Shown here: positions 1 to 7,800 of the stretch, piece by piece
Position numbering within the stretch: the stretch's first letter is position 1
Layout: the number at the start of each line of letters is the position of its first letter
Assembly: GCA_002399345.1 (NCBI GenBank)
Contig: DHDL01000010.1
Coordinates: 1-27,154 of the forward strand
DNA: 27,154 nucleotides
From: Thermoanaerobacterales bacterium UBA4877
GTDB lineage: Bacteria; Bacillota; Thermoanaerobacteria; Thermoanaerobacterales; UBA4877
Reading direction: 5' to 3'
The notes under the pieces: generated by a model
Databases searched by the model: none
What the model saw: only the letters and a program-made list of their open reading frames with translations
Told to the model about the DNA's origin: nothing
Program-made: the position numbers and the translations under genes

Positions 1-261
1 CGCTGGATAGGCATAACCAGGACACCTGCCATATGGGCTGCGGGAATTACCCGCATGGATGTTAGGAAATATATGCTGTTCTCTTTTGTAGGTGATCTGG
101 CATGGGCGGTGTTTTTGACTTATTTTTCTTATGCAATCACAGAGAATATAAATGTGTTTACGGCCTTGCCAATGGGTATCAAGGTGCTTATTGGTGCTGT
201 GGCAGCGGCAGTTGTTGTGTTGGCATGGGTAGTGTTCTTGAAATATTACAAAAAGAAATAG
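1..261 (+). CDS. DedA-family membrane protein, C-terminal part (5' end outside window)
   Basis: The reading frame is open from base 1, beginning R-W-I-G-I-T-R-T-P, and ends at TAG 259-261, so this is the last 86 codons of a gene that starts before the window. The stretch R-x-x-P-A-I-W-A-A-G-I-T-R-M followed by two hydrophobic segments and a short K-rich tail (YYKKK) matches the conserved C-terminal part of the DedA/VTT membrane family, where a re-entrant segment with an R-x-P and a G-I-x-R-M motif precedes the last membrane helices. Members are polytopic proteins implicated in lipid flipping and envelope homeostasis; the exact substrate cannot be read here. An internal ATG at 55 would give 68 residues but lies inside the conserved motif and has no good ribosome binding site, so it is not the start. 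A hairpin terminator begins at the stop codon. Confidence 0.8.
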   Translation, partial: RWIGITRTPAIWAAGITRMDVRKYMLFSFVGDLAWAVFLTYFSYAITENINVFTALPMGIKVLIGAVAAAVVVLAWVVFLKYYKKK

Positions 262-288
262 CATCCATTTTTCTTTGGATGCTATTTT
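256..288. terminator. Bidirectional rho-independent terminator between dedA-type gene and yjeM
   Basis: A 12-bp perfect inverted repeat (256-267 and 276-287, arm AAATAGCATCCA) with an 8-base loop. The plus-strand right arm ends in TTTT, and the minus-strand copy also ends in a T-rich arm, so it can serve both convergent genes. It overlaps the stop codon of the upstream gene. Confidence 0.8.
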
Positions 289-298
289 ATATAATAAT

Positions 299-1816
299 TT
301 AAACTTTTTCCGCATTAAGATCTTCTTTGCACATTGACCTTTCATATCTGCTATACATAAGCCAGGCCATAATAGAGAAGATTACCGGGCCGGCTATCAT
401 CCACAGTGTGGAGCTCAAGTCTCCAGACATGGCGGGCTGAATTATCGTAAACAGGTTTGCGAACCCGACTGTGACGCCGGAGATTAGTGCGGCTGCATTT
501 GCACTACGCCTGGTTTTAAATATCTCAAAGGGGCGGTTTATTTCCTTATTAGCCTTAAATGCAGGGTATGAGCCGCACAAGAATAGATAGGGCAGTGTCA
601 ATGATACATTTGCCATTAATGTAAGCCGGGTAAAAAACACCTGGGCTACGTCTCCACCGAAGGAAGTCAGAGCGATGATCAATGAAATAAGTGCACACTG
701 CATCCATACCGCCACCGTTGGGACACCGTTTTTGACCTCGGTCATACGGCCAGGCCACAACCCCTTGGGTGTGCCTTCTATCAGCTGTTTTATGGGCGAA
801 TAACTGAATGTGAGAAAAGATCCCATCATCGAGAGGAACATAGATATCCCTACATATCTAGCCATCCACCTGCCTGCAGAAAGCGAAGCGGTTTGCCCCA
901 GACCTGCGGCCAGGCCTATCTTATAACCTAGATTGTTCATTATTACATACAGTGCATTGGCTATATTAACGTTGCTTCCTGATAATACATTGTTCCAATC
1001 GGTAAATGTCCCGACTGAAAATATGCCGATGGCATAACCCACTATAATAATGGAAGCCGACAGTGCTACTCCCTTTGGGAAGGTTACTTTTGCATTCTCT
1101 GTCTGATCGACTACGCCGCCAAATGCCTCCGTTCCTCCATAGGCGAATATTGCAAATACAATAAATGCTAGAGTAGCCATCGGCGAGCCGTAAGTAGGGT
1201 TGGGCGAGCTTACGAAAGACACACCGGATAGCGGCTGGGCCACTTTGCCTCCACCTGCCATGAATACAAAGAGAGCGCCGATTAGCAGGACTATGTTTAG
1301 CAGAGCAACAGCGCTTCCACCTATGGATGTAAAACGGGATATGCTTCCCAGGCCCCTGCTAATCACGAGTGTAGTTATTATAACAAAGGAGATAGCAAGA
1401 ACCCCTATAACCTGCGTGGAGTTGAGTCCCATAAATCTGAAAGAGGATGTCTTATCACCGCCAAATAAAGCATTAGACAGCGGTATCCATATAGTGGAGC
1501 TTATATTTACCATCCATATTACATAGGAGGAATACTGCATGAAAATCCCTATAAATGCATATTTGGGGCCGGTAGACTTTTCCATCCATGTGTACATACC
1601 GCCGCTCTTATCTGTAAAAGCTGCGCCATACTCCGCCATCATGAGCGCAAAAGGTATAAAAAATGTGAGTCCGGATAAAATGAACCAGGGTATGGCCGCG
1701 TAGCCCATCAGGTAAAATGAACGCGGAATGTTGTTAAAACCAAAGACTGCAGTAAGGATCATGAGTACCAGCGGTACAAGCTTGAGCTTTTTTTCGCCTT
1801 TTTTTTCTTTTTGCAT
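299..1816 (-). CDS. yjeM: APC-superfamily amino acid transporter, YjeM-like (glutamate/GABA family)
   Basis: 505 residues, about 12 hydrophobic helices, inner-membrane amino acid permease or antiporter of the APC superfamily. The N-terminal TAVFGFNNIPRSFYLMGYAA, a following MMAEYGAAF...GGMYTWM stretch, the FAIFAYGGTEA motif, and the later SYSPIKQLIEGTPKGLWP and LTLMANVSLTLPYLFL stretches agree closely with what I remember of E. coli YjeM, an uncharacterised member of the glutamate/GABA transporter group. The substrate is therefore not established. The ATG at 1816 is preceded on the minus strand by GGAAGTGAT at suitable distance, and the lysine-rich N-terminus before the first helix is typical. 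The gene stands alone, divergent from the zinc operon, with its own promoter and a shared terminator after it. Confidence 0.85.
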   Translation of the reverse strand: MQKEKKGEKKLKLVPLVLMILTAVFGFNNIPRSFYLMGYAAIPWFILSGLTFFIPFALMMAEYGAAFTDKSGGMYTWMEKSTGPKYAFIGIFMQYSSYVIWMVNISSTIWIPLSNALFGGDKTSSFRFMGLNSTQVIGVLAISFVIITTLVISRGLGSISRFTSIGGSAVALLNIVLLIGALFVFMAGGGKVAQPLSGVSFVSSPNPTYGSPMATLAFIVFAIFAYGGTEAFGGVVDQTENAKVTFPKGVALSASIIIVGYAIGIFSVGTFTDWNNVLSGSNVNIANALYVIMNNLGYKIGLAAGLGQTASLSAGRWMARYVGISMFLSMMGSFLTFSYSPIKQLIEGTPKGLWPGRMTEVKNGVPTVAVWMQCALISLIIALTSFGGDVAQVFFTRLTLMANVSLTLPYLFLCGSYPAFKANKEINRPFEIFKTRRSANAAALISGVTVGFANLFTIIQPAMSGDLSSTLWMIAGPVIFSIMAWLMYSRYERSMCKEDLNAEKV

Positions 1817-1863
1817 AATATCACTTCCGGAACTTATAGTTATACGAAATTATAATGCTTATG

Positions 1864-1892
1864 ATTATATCACCATGACCGGATTATTACAA
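1864..1892 (-). promoter_or_regulatory. SigA-type promoter of yjeM
   Basis: On the minus strand, -35 TTGTAA (1887-1892), a 17-base spacer, and -10 TATAAT (1864-1869) preceded by TGA, an extended -10. A second TATAAT lies at 1849-1854 but lacks a -35 match at proper distance. Confidence 0.65.
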
Positions 1893-1938
1893 TAGAAATA
1901 TACAGTAATATTTTAAATGGTTGATATAATATCCTTAT

Positions 1939-1968
1939 TTGACGATTCTAATATTTTTATGCTATACT
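1939..1968 (+). promoter_or_regulatory. SigA-type promoter of the znu operon
   Basis: -35 TTGACG (1939-1944), 18-base spacer, -10 TATACT (1963-1968), each one mismatch from consensus. Transcription would begin near 1975, immediately before the candidate Zur operator. An upstream TATAAT at 1925-1930 has no matching -35. Confidence 0.65.
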
Positions 1969-1979
1969 ATCCAGATAGA

Positions 1980-1994
1980 TGCAAATGGTTTGCA
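1980..1994. promoter_or_regulatory. Candidate Zur operator, 6-3-6 palindrome
   Basis: TGCAAA-TGG-TTTGCA is a perfect inverted repeat lying between the predicted start of transcription and the znuA ribosome binding site. Its layout TG-N-AAA-NNN-TTT-N-CA resembles operators of the Fur superfamily, and the operon it precedes encodes a Fur-family regulator next to zinc transport genes. Binding by that regulator is inferred from position and symmetry only. Confidence 0.5.
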
Positions 1995-2009
1995 ACTGGA
2001 GGCGAAAAA

Positions 2010-2882
2010 ATGAAAAAAGCCATGGTCTTTCTGCTCATGCTGGTGATGTTGCTGGGAGGTTGCAGGGCGGCACGTCCGGAGAGGCATGATGGAAAGCTGA
2101 ATGTATATATAACGACATATCCTCTTTATGATTTTACTAAGAAGATAGCGGGAGACCGTATAAATGCCGTTCAGATAATACCTGCCGGCGTGGAGGCACA
2201 TGATTATGAGCCGTCGCCCAAGCTGATGACAAAACTGGAAAAATGCGATGTGTTTATATTTAACGGAGGCGGTTTGGAGGCTTGGGCGGAGAGGATAGAT
2301 GATTCCCTGGCTGATAACGGAGTGGTAACTGTAAACACGGCCGGGGGAATAGCCAGGGATGATGATCCGCATGTATGGCTTAGCCCGCTTAAGGCGAAGG
2401 GACAGGCAGAGAAAATATATAAGGCATTAGTCAAGGTAGATCCCATAAATGCTGATTATTATTCTAAAAACTACGCCGGACTTAAAAAAAAGTTTGAAAG
2501 GCTGGATAATGATTACAAACATACGTTATCGCAGGCAGGTAGCAGAGATATTGTAACGACTCATGCGGCCTTTTCTTATCTCTGTGAGGATTACGGCTTA
2601 AAGCAGGTATCCATATCGGGAATTTCGCCGGACTCTGAGCCTTCTCCTAAAAGGATGGCCGAGATAATAGATTTTATAAAGAAAAATAACATAAAATATG
2701 TTTTCTTTGAGCCGCTTACAAGTCCAAAACTGGCTGATTCCATAGCCGAAGAGACGGGAATAGAAAAAATGACGTTGGACCCCTTGGAGGGGCTTACACC
2801 AAGGCAGAAGGCCGGGGGAGAGGATTATTTCTCTATAATGGAAGAAAACTTAAGCAGCCTGAGAAGAGAGCTGGTGAGATAA
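2010..2882 (+). CDS. znuA: Zinc ABC transporter substrate-binding lipoprotein
   Basis: 290 residues. Captures Zn(II) outside the membrane and delivers it to ZnuB. A signal peptide ends in the lipobox LLGGC, giving Cys18 as lipid anchor. Family metal ligands are visible: His64 (EAHDYEPSP), His121 (DDPHVWLSP), His185 (TTHAAFSYL) and Asp257 (LDPLEG). A His at the third position, where manganese-binding relatives such as PsaA carry Glu, favours zinc. The His-rich loop found in many ZnuA proteins is absent; only DDD precedes His121. The frame is open upstream to 1917, but ATG 2010 is chosen because GGAGG lies at 1998-2002 and the lipoprotein signal starts there. It is the first gene of a four-gene operon; znuC begins 2 bases after its stop. 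Confidence 0.92.
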   Translation: MKKAMVFLLMLVMLLGGCRAARPERHDGKLNVYITTYPLYDFTKKIAGDRINAVQIIPAGVEAHDYEPSPKLMTKLEKCDVFIFNGGGLEAWAERIDDSLADNGVVTVNTAGGIARDDDPHVWLSPLKAKGQAEKIYKALVKVDPINADYYSKNYAGLKKKFERLDNDYKHTLSQAGSRDIVTTHAAFSYLCEDYGLKQVSISGISPDSEPSPKRMAEIIDFIKKNNIKYVFFEPLTSPKLADSIAEETGIEKMTLDPLEGLTPRQKAGGEDYFSIMEENLSSLRRELVR

Positions 2883-2884
2883 TT

Positions 2885-3613
2885 ATGGACAAGGTATTGG
2901 AAATGAATAATATAACCTTTGGGTATAACGATATCCCAGTGCTTAAAGACGTCAGTTTTTATGTAGAGCGGGGGGATTATATGGCCATCATCGGTCCCAA
3001 CGGAGCTGCCAAATCCACCTTGATGAAACTGGCTTTAGGCGAGCTTAATCCGTGGAAAGGAAGCGTCCGGCTTTTCGGAAGGGATATTAAAAAATTTAAA
3101 GAGTGGGGCAGGGTTGGTTATCTGTCCCAGTATGCCACCCACATCAATACCTCTTTTCCTGCCACGGTGGAGGAGATTGTCATGACGGGTACACGTGAGT
3201 GGCTAAGACCGTTCGGGGGAGGGGATCTGCGCAAAAAAGCGGGGAACATGCTGGATACGGTCGGCATGGGCAATGTGAGGCATAAGCTTATAGGTGACCT
3301 TTCAGGCGGGCAGAGGCAGAGGGTGTTTTTGGCCCGGCTGCTTATAGGCTCGCCGGAGATTATCTTTATGGACGAGCCGACCACCGGCATAGACGCTATT
3401 GCACAGGCTGAATTCTATAAGTTGCTAGATGATTTGAGGAAGGTATACAACCTCACCATAGTGATCGTCAGCCATGATATAAACTCCGTCCTTAAAAGGG
3501 CCAACAAGGTGGCGTGTGTGGGAAAGAACGGCGTGCATGTCCACAACAGCCCCAATCTGACCCAGCAGCACCTTGCCGAGGTATTTGGCTACGGGATATA
3601 TGGAGAGGAGTGA
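2885..3613 (+). CDS. znuC: Zinc ABC transporter ATP-binding protein
   Basis: 242 residues, cytoplasmic ATPase that powers zinc import through ZnuB. Visible motifs are a Walker A region GPNGAAKST, Q-loop YLSQYA, signature LSGGQRQR, Walker B IIFMDEPTTG and switch His in VSHD. The Walker A departs from G-x-x-G-x-G-K-S/T: the glycine before the lysine is Ala (codon GCC). As I recall, the AdcC zinc ATPases of streptococci read GENGAAKTT, so this looks like a lineage trait of zinc importers, not damage. Downstream of the ATPase core the C-terminus is short, as usual in this family. Translation is probably coupled to znuA (2-base gap). The end of the gene carries the GGAG that serves znuB. Confidence 0.92.
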   Translation: MDKVLEMNNITFGYNDIPVLKDVSFYVERGDYMAIIGPNGAAKSTLMKLALGELNPWKGSVRLFGRDIKKFKEWGRVGYLSQYATHINTSFPATVEEIVMTGTREWLRPFGGGDLRKKAGNMLDTVGMGNVRHKLIGDLSGGQRQRVFLARLLIGSPEIIFMDEPTTGIDAIAQAEFYKLLDDLRKVYNLTIVIVSHDINSVLKRANKVACVGKNGVHVHNSPNLTQQHLAEVFGYGIYGEE

Positions 3614-3619
3614 TATACT

Positions 3620-4423
3620 TTGGATATATTGAGTTATTCTTTTATGCAGCGGGCGTTTGCGGCAGGCATAATGATTGCAATTATTTGCCCTGTTATAGGT
3701 ACTTTTATAGTGCTGCGCAGGATGTCTATGATAGGCGATGCCCTGTCACACGTGTCCCTTGCCGGTGTGGCGCTGGGTATGCTTTTAGGGTTCAACCCTT
3801 TTTGGGGTGCTCTTATCATGTCGGCGGTGGCAGCGGTATTCATTGAGTACCTTAGGAATTATTTTAAAAAGTATGCAGAGATATCACTGGCGGTGGTGAT
3901 GTCGGGAGGAATCGGCCTGGCCACTATTTTGATCAGTCTGGGCCGGGCTTTTAATGTGGATCTTTTCAGTTATTTGTTCGGGTCCATTGTGGCTGTGACC
4001 GACTCCGACTTGAAGTTGATACTTTGTGTAGGCATTTTTATAATACTGTCCATGGTGTTTATCTACAGAAAGCTGTTTTATATGACCTTTGATGAGGAGG
4101 CTGCAAGGTTTTCTGGTATAAATACGGGTGCGGTGAATATATTTTTTACCATACTTACGGCACTTACGGTTGCCCTCTCCATTAGGGTGGTCGGGACACT
4201 GCTGGTGTCCTCGTTAATGGTGATTCCAGCCGCGGTGAGCATACAGCTGGGGAAGAGCTTTAAATCTACGATGGCTATATCCGTGGCGGTGGCCGTGGTA
4301 TCGGTTGTGGCCGGGTTGGTGAGTTCATTTGTATGGGACCTGGCCCCCGGCGGGACGATTGTCATAGCCTCGGTCATTATATTGGCAGTAGTGCTGCTTA
4401 CAAAGAGGAGGGCGGATAAATGA
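3620..4423 (+). CDS. znuB: Zinc ABC transporter permease
   Basis: 267 residues, about 7-8 hydrophobic helices, forming the membrane channel of the ZnuABC importer. The ABC-3 family stretch RRMSMIGDALSHVSLAGVAL near residues 33-52 and the late LLVSSLMVIPAAVS segment are diagnostic. The start is TTG at 3620; GAGAGGAG at 3603-3610 gives good spacing and no ATG in the same frame stands before conserved sequence (the next, residue 9, would cut the first helix). The stop overlaps the zur start as ATGA (4420-4423), so the two are translationally coupled. Confidence 0.9.
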   Translation: MDILSYSFMQRAFAAGIMIAIICPVIGTFIVLRRMSMIGDALSHVSLAGVALGMLLGFNPFWGALIMSAVAAVFIEYLRNYFKKYAEISLAVVMSGGIGLATILISLGRAFNVDLFSYLFGSIVAVTDSDLKLILCVGIFIILSMVFIYRKLFYMTFDEEAARFSGINTGAVNIFFTILTALTVALSIRVVGTLLVSSLMVIPAAVSIQLGKSFKSTMAISVAVAVVSVVAGLVSSFVWDLAPGGTIVIASVIILAVVLLTKRRADK

Positions 4424-4845
4424 CATATATAGAGAAGTGTTTCAAGGACAAGGGGATAAGGATTACTGGTCAGAGGAGGGTGCTGGCGGAGACACTGAAG
4501 GAGGCCGGCAGGGCGGTGACGGCCCGCGAGCTTTTCAGGGAGGCGAAAGCGGCCTGGCCGGACATGAATTTCTCCACTGTATACCGTAATATACAGATAC
4601 TTAAGGATATCGGCCTGGCCTGTGAGATTGCAGGCAGCGATGGTAACACGCTGTATGCCTACCGGGATGACGAGGAGCATCATCACCACATGATATGTAA
4701 AGGCTGCGGTAAAACCATTCCCTTTGAATTCTGCCCCATAGAAGAACTAAAGGGAGTCTTTGACGATGCCGGCTTTGTCCCGACCGGCCACAGTTTCGAG
4801 GTTTATGGCTATTGCAGAGAATGCAGCAAAAGGAGACGCAAATAA
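4420..4845 (+). CDS. zur: Fur-family metalloregulator, probably Zur (zinc uptake repressor)
   Basis: 141 residues, the usual Fur length. The N-terminal winged helix contains GIRITGQRRVLAETL and the recognition helix FSTVYRNIQIL (about 51-61). The dimerisation half has HHHHMICKGCG (His87-His90, Cys93, Cys96) and a second pair CRECS (Cys132, Cys135), the four cysteines expected to hold structural zinc. Fur, PerR and Zur cannot be told apart from sequence alone, but position at the end of a zinc transport operon with ATGA overlap makes Zur the best reading. It probably represses its own operon through the palindrome at 1980-1994. One GGCCTGGCC copy (4551-4559) encodes Ala-Trp-Pro at a position where relatives usually have a charged residue before Pro, and a second copy follows at 4612. 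Confidence 0.88.
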   Translation: MTYIEKCFKDKGIRITGQRRVLAETLKEAGRAVTARELFREAKAAWPDMNFSTVYRNIQILKDIGLACEIAGSDGNTLYAYRDDEEHHHHMICKGCGKTIPFEFCPIEELKGVFDDAGFVPTGHSFEVYGYCRECSKRRRK

Positions 4846-4955
4846 GAAAGTTGCAGGATACGGGCGTACGGATGTCGAAGTATACTTTTACTTAGAGTTT
4901 ATTGCTGCTTTATCTAGTGAGGGTAAACAATTTAAATTTTTAAGGGGGGATATTT

Positions 4956-6992
4956 ATGCTGAGTAACTTTGACATCGCTAAGACTATGACGGTTAAGCTT
5001 GATGATAAACTACCGGAGATGCCGGAATTTGTGGAGGGAATAAGGAGGGCGCCGGACAGGGATTTTCGCCTTTCTAAAGAGCAGACGAAGACTGCCCTTA
5101 AAAACGCACTTCGTTATGTGCCGGAGAAATACCATGAGAAGCTGGCTCCGGAGTTTTTAAATGAGCTTAAGACGAGAGGCAGGATTTATGCCTACAGATT
5201 CAGACCGGAGGGAAGGATCTATGGTAAACCCATAGATGAATATAAAGGCAAATGCCTTGCAGGAAAAGCTTTTCAAGTAATGATAGACAACAACCTGGAT
5301 TTTGAGGTTGCCTTGTATCCCTATGAGCTTGTGACTTACGGTGAGACGGGAAGCGTATGCCAGAACTGGATGCAGTACAGGCTGATAAAGAAGTATCTCG
5401 AGATACTTACCGAAGATCAGACTTTGGTTATAGAGTCCGGCCACCCGGTGGGACTTTTCCCTTCCAAGCCGGAATCTCCCAGGGTTGTCATCACAAATGC
5501 CCTTATGGTGGGGGAGTTCGACAACCAGGATGATTGGGAGATTGCTGAGGAAATGGGTAATGCCAACTATGGGCAAATGACCGCGGGAGGATGGATGTAT
5601 ATCGGGCCGCAGGGAATAGTGCATGGTACCTTTAATACCCTGCTTAATGCAGGCAGGCTGAAGCTGGGTATACCCCATGACCAGGATTTAAAGGGACACA
5701 TGTTCGTATCTTCCGGCCTGGGCGGCATGAGCGGTGCTCAGGCCAAAGCCGTTGAGATTGCCGGAGGGGTCGGCATCATAGCCGAGGTTGATTATTCACG
5801 TATAAAGACTCGCAAGGATCAGGGATGGGTGAGTAAGGTATCATCGGATTTAGATGAGATATTTACGATCGCCAAGGAGTATATTGTTAAAAAACAGCCG
5901 ATCTCAATAGCATATTATGGTAATGTTGTGGATTTACTGGAATATATAGTAAAGAACGATATTAAGGTGGAACTACTCTCTGACCAAACATCCTCCCATG
6001 TGCCCTATGACGGCGGCTATTGCCCGCAAGGCCTTACTTTTGATGAAAGGACACGCATGCTGGCTGAGGACAGGGGTAAATTTAGGAAACTTGTGGATAA
6101 GAGTCTGAGGCGGCACTTTGAGCTTATCAAAACATTGGTGGACAGAGGAACCTACTTCTTTGATTACGGTAATTCCTTTATGAAGGCCGTATTTGATGCT
6201 GGTGTAAAGGAAATATCCAAGAATGGCAAGGATGAAAAGGACGGATTTATATTTCCATCCTATGTGGAGGATATAATGGGACCGGAGATGTTTGATTATG
6301 GATACGGCCCGTTCAGATGGGTATGCCTGAGTGGGAAGCATGAGGATCTCATCAAGACCGATCATGCTGCCATGGGGTGTATCGATCCTAATAGAAGGGG
6401 ACAAGACCGGGACAATTATATCTGGATACGCGATGCCGAAAAGCATAACCTTGTGGTAGGAACCCAGGCCAGGATATTGTATCAGGATGCCGAGGGAAGA
6501 ATAAAAATTGCTCTCAGGTTTAATGAGATGGTCAGAAACGGTGAGATAGGGCCAGTGATGCTTGGACGGGATCACCATGATGTGAGCGGTACCGATTCGC
6601 CCTTCAGGGAGACTGCAAACATAAAGGACGGTAGCAATGTCATGGCCGACATGGCAACACAGTGTTTTGCAGGAAACGCTGCGCGGGGTATGACCCTGGT
6701 AACTCTTCATAATGGTGGCGGAGTAGGCATAGGCAAGGCTATAAACGGCGGGTTTGGCCTGGTCTTGGACGGCAGCCGCAAAACCGACGATATTATAAAA
6801 TCCGCCATGCTTTGGGACGTTATGAGCGGTGTGGCCAGGAGGTCATGGGCCAGGAATCCTCATTCCATTGAGACCGCAGCCGAGTTTAACAATGATTACC
6901 ACGGACTCGGGCATATAACGATTCCGTATATACCCGATCAGAAACTCATTGATGATGTGGTGGAAAACGGATTGAAAGAAACAAATAGATAA
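4956..6992 (+). CDS. hutU: Urocanate hydratase (urocanase), long form
   Basis: 678 residues. Converts urocanate to imidazolonepropionate with tightly bound NAD+, the second step of histidine breakdown; cytoplasmic. The dinucleotide-binding stretch VSSGLGGMSGAQAKAVEIAG (about 251-270), the SGHPVGLFPS segment and the FRWVCLSG motif with the catalytic Cys457 are all present. Well-studied bacterial HutU proteins are about 555 residues; this one belongs to the longer form near 675 residues also known in animals and some Clostridia and Bacteroidetes. The ATG at 4956 follows AAGGGGGGA at 4943-4951. No other hut gene is in the window. The 110 bases after zur contain no clear promoter and no terminator, so it may be read through from the zinc operon. 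A hairpin terminator follows the stop. Confidence 0.93.
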   Translation: MLSNFDIAKTMTVKLDDKLPEMPEFVEGIRRAPDRDFRLSKEQTKTALKNALRYVPEKYHEKLAPEFLNELKTRGRIYAYRFRPEGRIYGKPIDEYKGKCLAGKAFQVMIDNNLDFEVALYPYELVTYGETGSVCQNWMQYRLIKKYLEILTEDQTLVIESGHPVGLFPSKPESPRVVITNALMVGEFDNQDDWEIAEEMGNANYGQMTAGGWMYIGPQGIVHGTFNTLLNAGRLKLGIPHDQDLKGHMFVSSGLGGMSGAQAKAVEIAGGVGIIAEVDYSRIKTRKDQGWVSKVSSDLDEIFTIAKEYIVKKQPISIAYYGNVVDLLEYIVKNDIKVELLSDQTSSHVPYDGGYCPQGLTFDERTRMLAEDRGKFRKLVDKSLRRHFELIKTLVDRGTYFFDYGNSFMKAVFDAGVKEISKNGKDEKDGFIFPSYVEDIMGPEMFDYGYGPFRWVCLSGKHEDLIKTDHAAMGCIDPNRRGQDRDNYIWIRDAEKHNLVVGTQARILYQDAEGRIKIALRFNEMVRNGEIGPVMLGRDHHDVSGTDSPFRETANIKDGSNVMADMATQCFAGNAARGMTLVTLHNGGGVGIGKAINGGFGLVLDGSRKTDDIIKSAMLWDVMSGVARRSWARNPHSIETAAEFNNDYHGLGHITIPYIPDQKLIDDVVENGLKETNR

Positions 6993-6998
6993 TTTATT

Positions 6999-7030
6999 CC
7001 CGGCGGAGTATGTTTACCGCCGGGCTTTCT
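6999..7030 (+). terminator. Hairpin terminator after hutU
   Basis: Eight-bp GC-rich inverted repeat CCCGGCGG (6999-7006) and CCGCCGGG (7017-7024) with a 10-base loop, followed by CTTTCTT. The T tract is interrupted, so strength is uncertain. Confidence 0.65.
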
Positions 7031-7060
7031 TGCTACACAATCCGATAAAATTGTTATAAT
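7030..7060 (+). promoter_or_regulatory. Possible promoter of fucA
   Basis: TTGCTA (7030-7035), a long 19-base spacer, and a perfect TATAAT (7055-7060), 46 bases before the start codon. The -10 is convincing; the -35 assignment is weak and lies in the tail of the preceding terminator. Confidence 0.4.
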
Positions 7061-7105
7061 ATATGTATAGTATATCTGTCCGATATATAAATGGAGGTAA
7101 TACGA

Positions 7106-7747
7106 ATGCTTCTTCAAGAGGAGAGAAAGCAGATAGTAGAATACGGCAAAAGGTTAGTAAAATACCGGCTAACCAGGGGCACGGGAGGAAACATCAGTAT
7201 ATTTAACAAGGAAAAAGAACTTATGGCCATAAGTCCCAGCGGTATGAACTATTTTGAGATCGAGCCTGGGGATGTTGTGGTAATGGACTTAGATGGGAAG
7301 ATAGCGGATGGTACGAGAAAGCCGTCCAGTGAGTATGAGATGCACAGGATTTTTTACCTTAACAGGGAGGGTATAGGGGCGGCAGTGCATACCCATTCCA
7401 CCTATTCGACCGTATTATCCTGCATGCACTGGCCGATTCCTTCAGTCCATTATCTTGTTGCGTATGCCGGTATGGATGTTCCATGTGCGGAGTATGCCTC
7501 ATTTGGAACAAAAGAGATTGCGGATAAAGCCTTTGCGGCTATGGGGGATAGAAATGCTGTTCTTCTTGCAAATCACGGCATGCTGGCTGTCGGCCCCGAT
7601 CTTCCGGCTGCATTTAATACGGCGGAAGAAACGGAGTTTTGCGCCGAGATATATTATAGGACTAAATGCGTTGGGCAGCCGGTGCTGCTCCCGGATGATG
7701 AAATGAAACGCATGATAGAAAGGTTCAAGACATATGGGCAAAAATAA
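7106..7747 (+). CDS. fucA: Class II aldolase, L-fuculose-1-phosphate aldolase type
   Basis: 213 residues, zinc-dependent class II aldolase/adducin fold. Expected to cleave L-fuculose 1-phosphate (or a related sugar phosphate) to dihydroxyacetone phosphate and an aldehyde in the cytoplasm. The catalytic Glu76 (SSEYEMH) and zinc ligands His95 and His97 (HTHST) and His157 (NHGM) are in place, about three positions on from the E. coli FucA residues. PSVHYLVAYAG and PCAEYASFGT also match FucA, and length is normal (E. coli FucA 215). ATG 7106 is chosen because GGAGGTAA at 7093-7100 precedes it; an ATG at 7091 overlaps that ribosome binding site. The gene is alone, without fucose kinase or isomerase nearby, so the true substrate could be another phosphorylated sugar. 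Confidence 0.82.
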   Translation: MLLQEERKQIVEYGKRLVKYRLTRGTGGNISIFNKEKELMAISPSGMNYFEIEPGDVVVMDLDGKIADGTRKPSSEYEMHRIFYLNREGIGAAVHTHSTYSTVLSCMHWPIPSVHYLVAYAGMDVPCAEYASFGTKEIADKAFAAMGDRNAVLLANHGMLAVGPDLPAAFNTAEETEFCAEIYYRTKCVGQPVLLPDDEMKRMIERFKTYGQK

Positions 7748-7748
7748 A

Positions 7749-7785
7749 AGAGACAGACTGTTTTGCCTGTCTCTCTTGCTTTTTT
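7749..7785. terminator. Bidirectional terminator between fucA and gltX
   Basis: Inverted repeat AGAGACAG (7749-7756) and CTGTCTCT (7767-7774), loop of 10 bases. Plus-strand T run at 7780-7785; on the minus strand the hairpin is followed by TTTTATTTT. It serves both convergent genes. Confidence 0.8.
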
Positions 7786-7800
7786 AAATTAGTCTTTAAG

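Noticed and set aside
4078..4689. 203-codon minus-strand frame across znuB and zur
   Set aside because: Overlaps two well-supported genes on the other strand; composition is that of a shadow frame.
4878..4887. AAGTATACTT palindrome upstream of hutU as operator
   Set aside because: Ten bases of AT-rich symmetry are common by chance, and no partner site or promoter aligns with it.
5157..5678. 173-codon minus-strand frame inside hutU
   Set aside because: Same reasoning: antisense shadow, no ribosome binding site, no recognisable motifs.
5973..6710. 245-codon open frame on the minus strand inside hutU
   Set aside because: It is wholly antisense to a strongly conserved gene, has no family resemblance and reflects codon bias of hutU.
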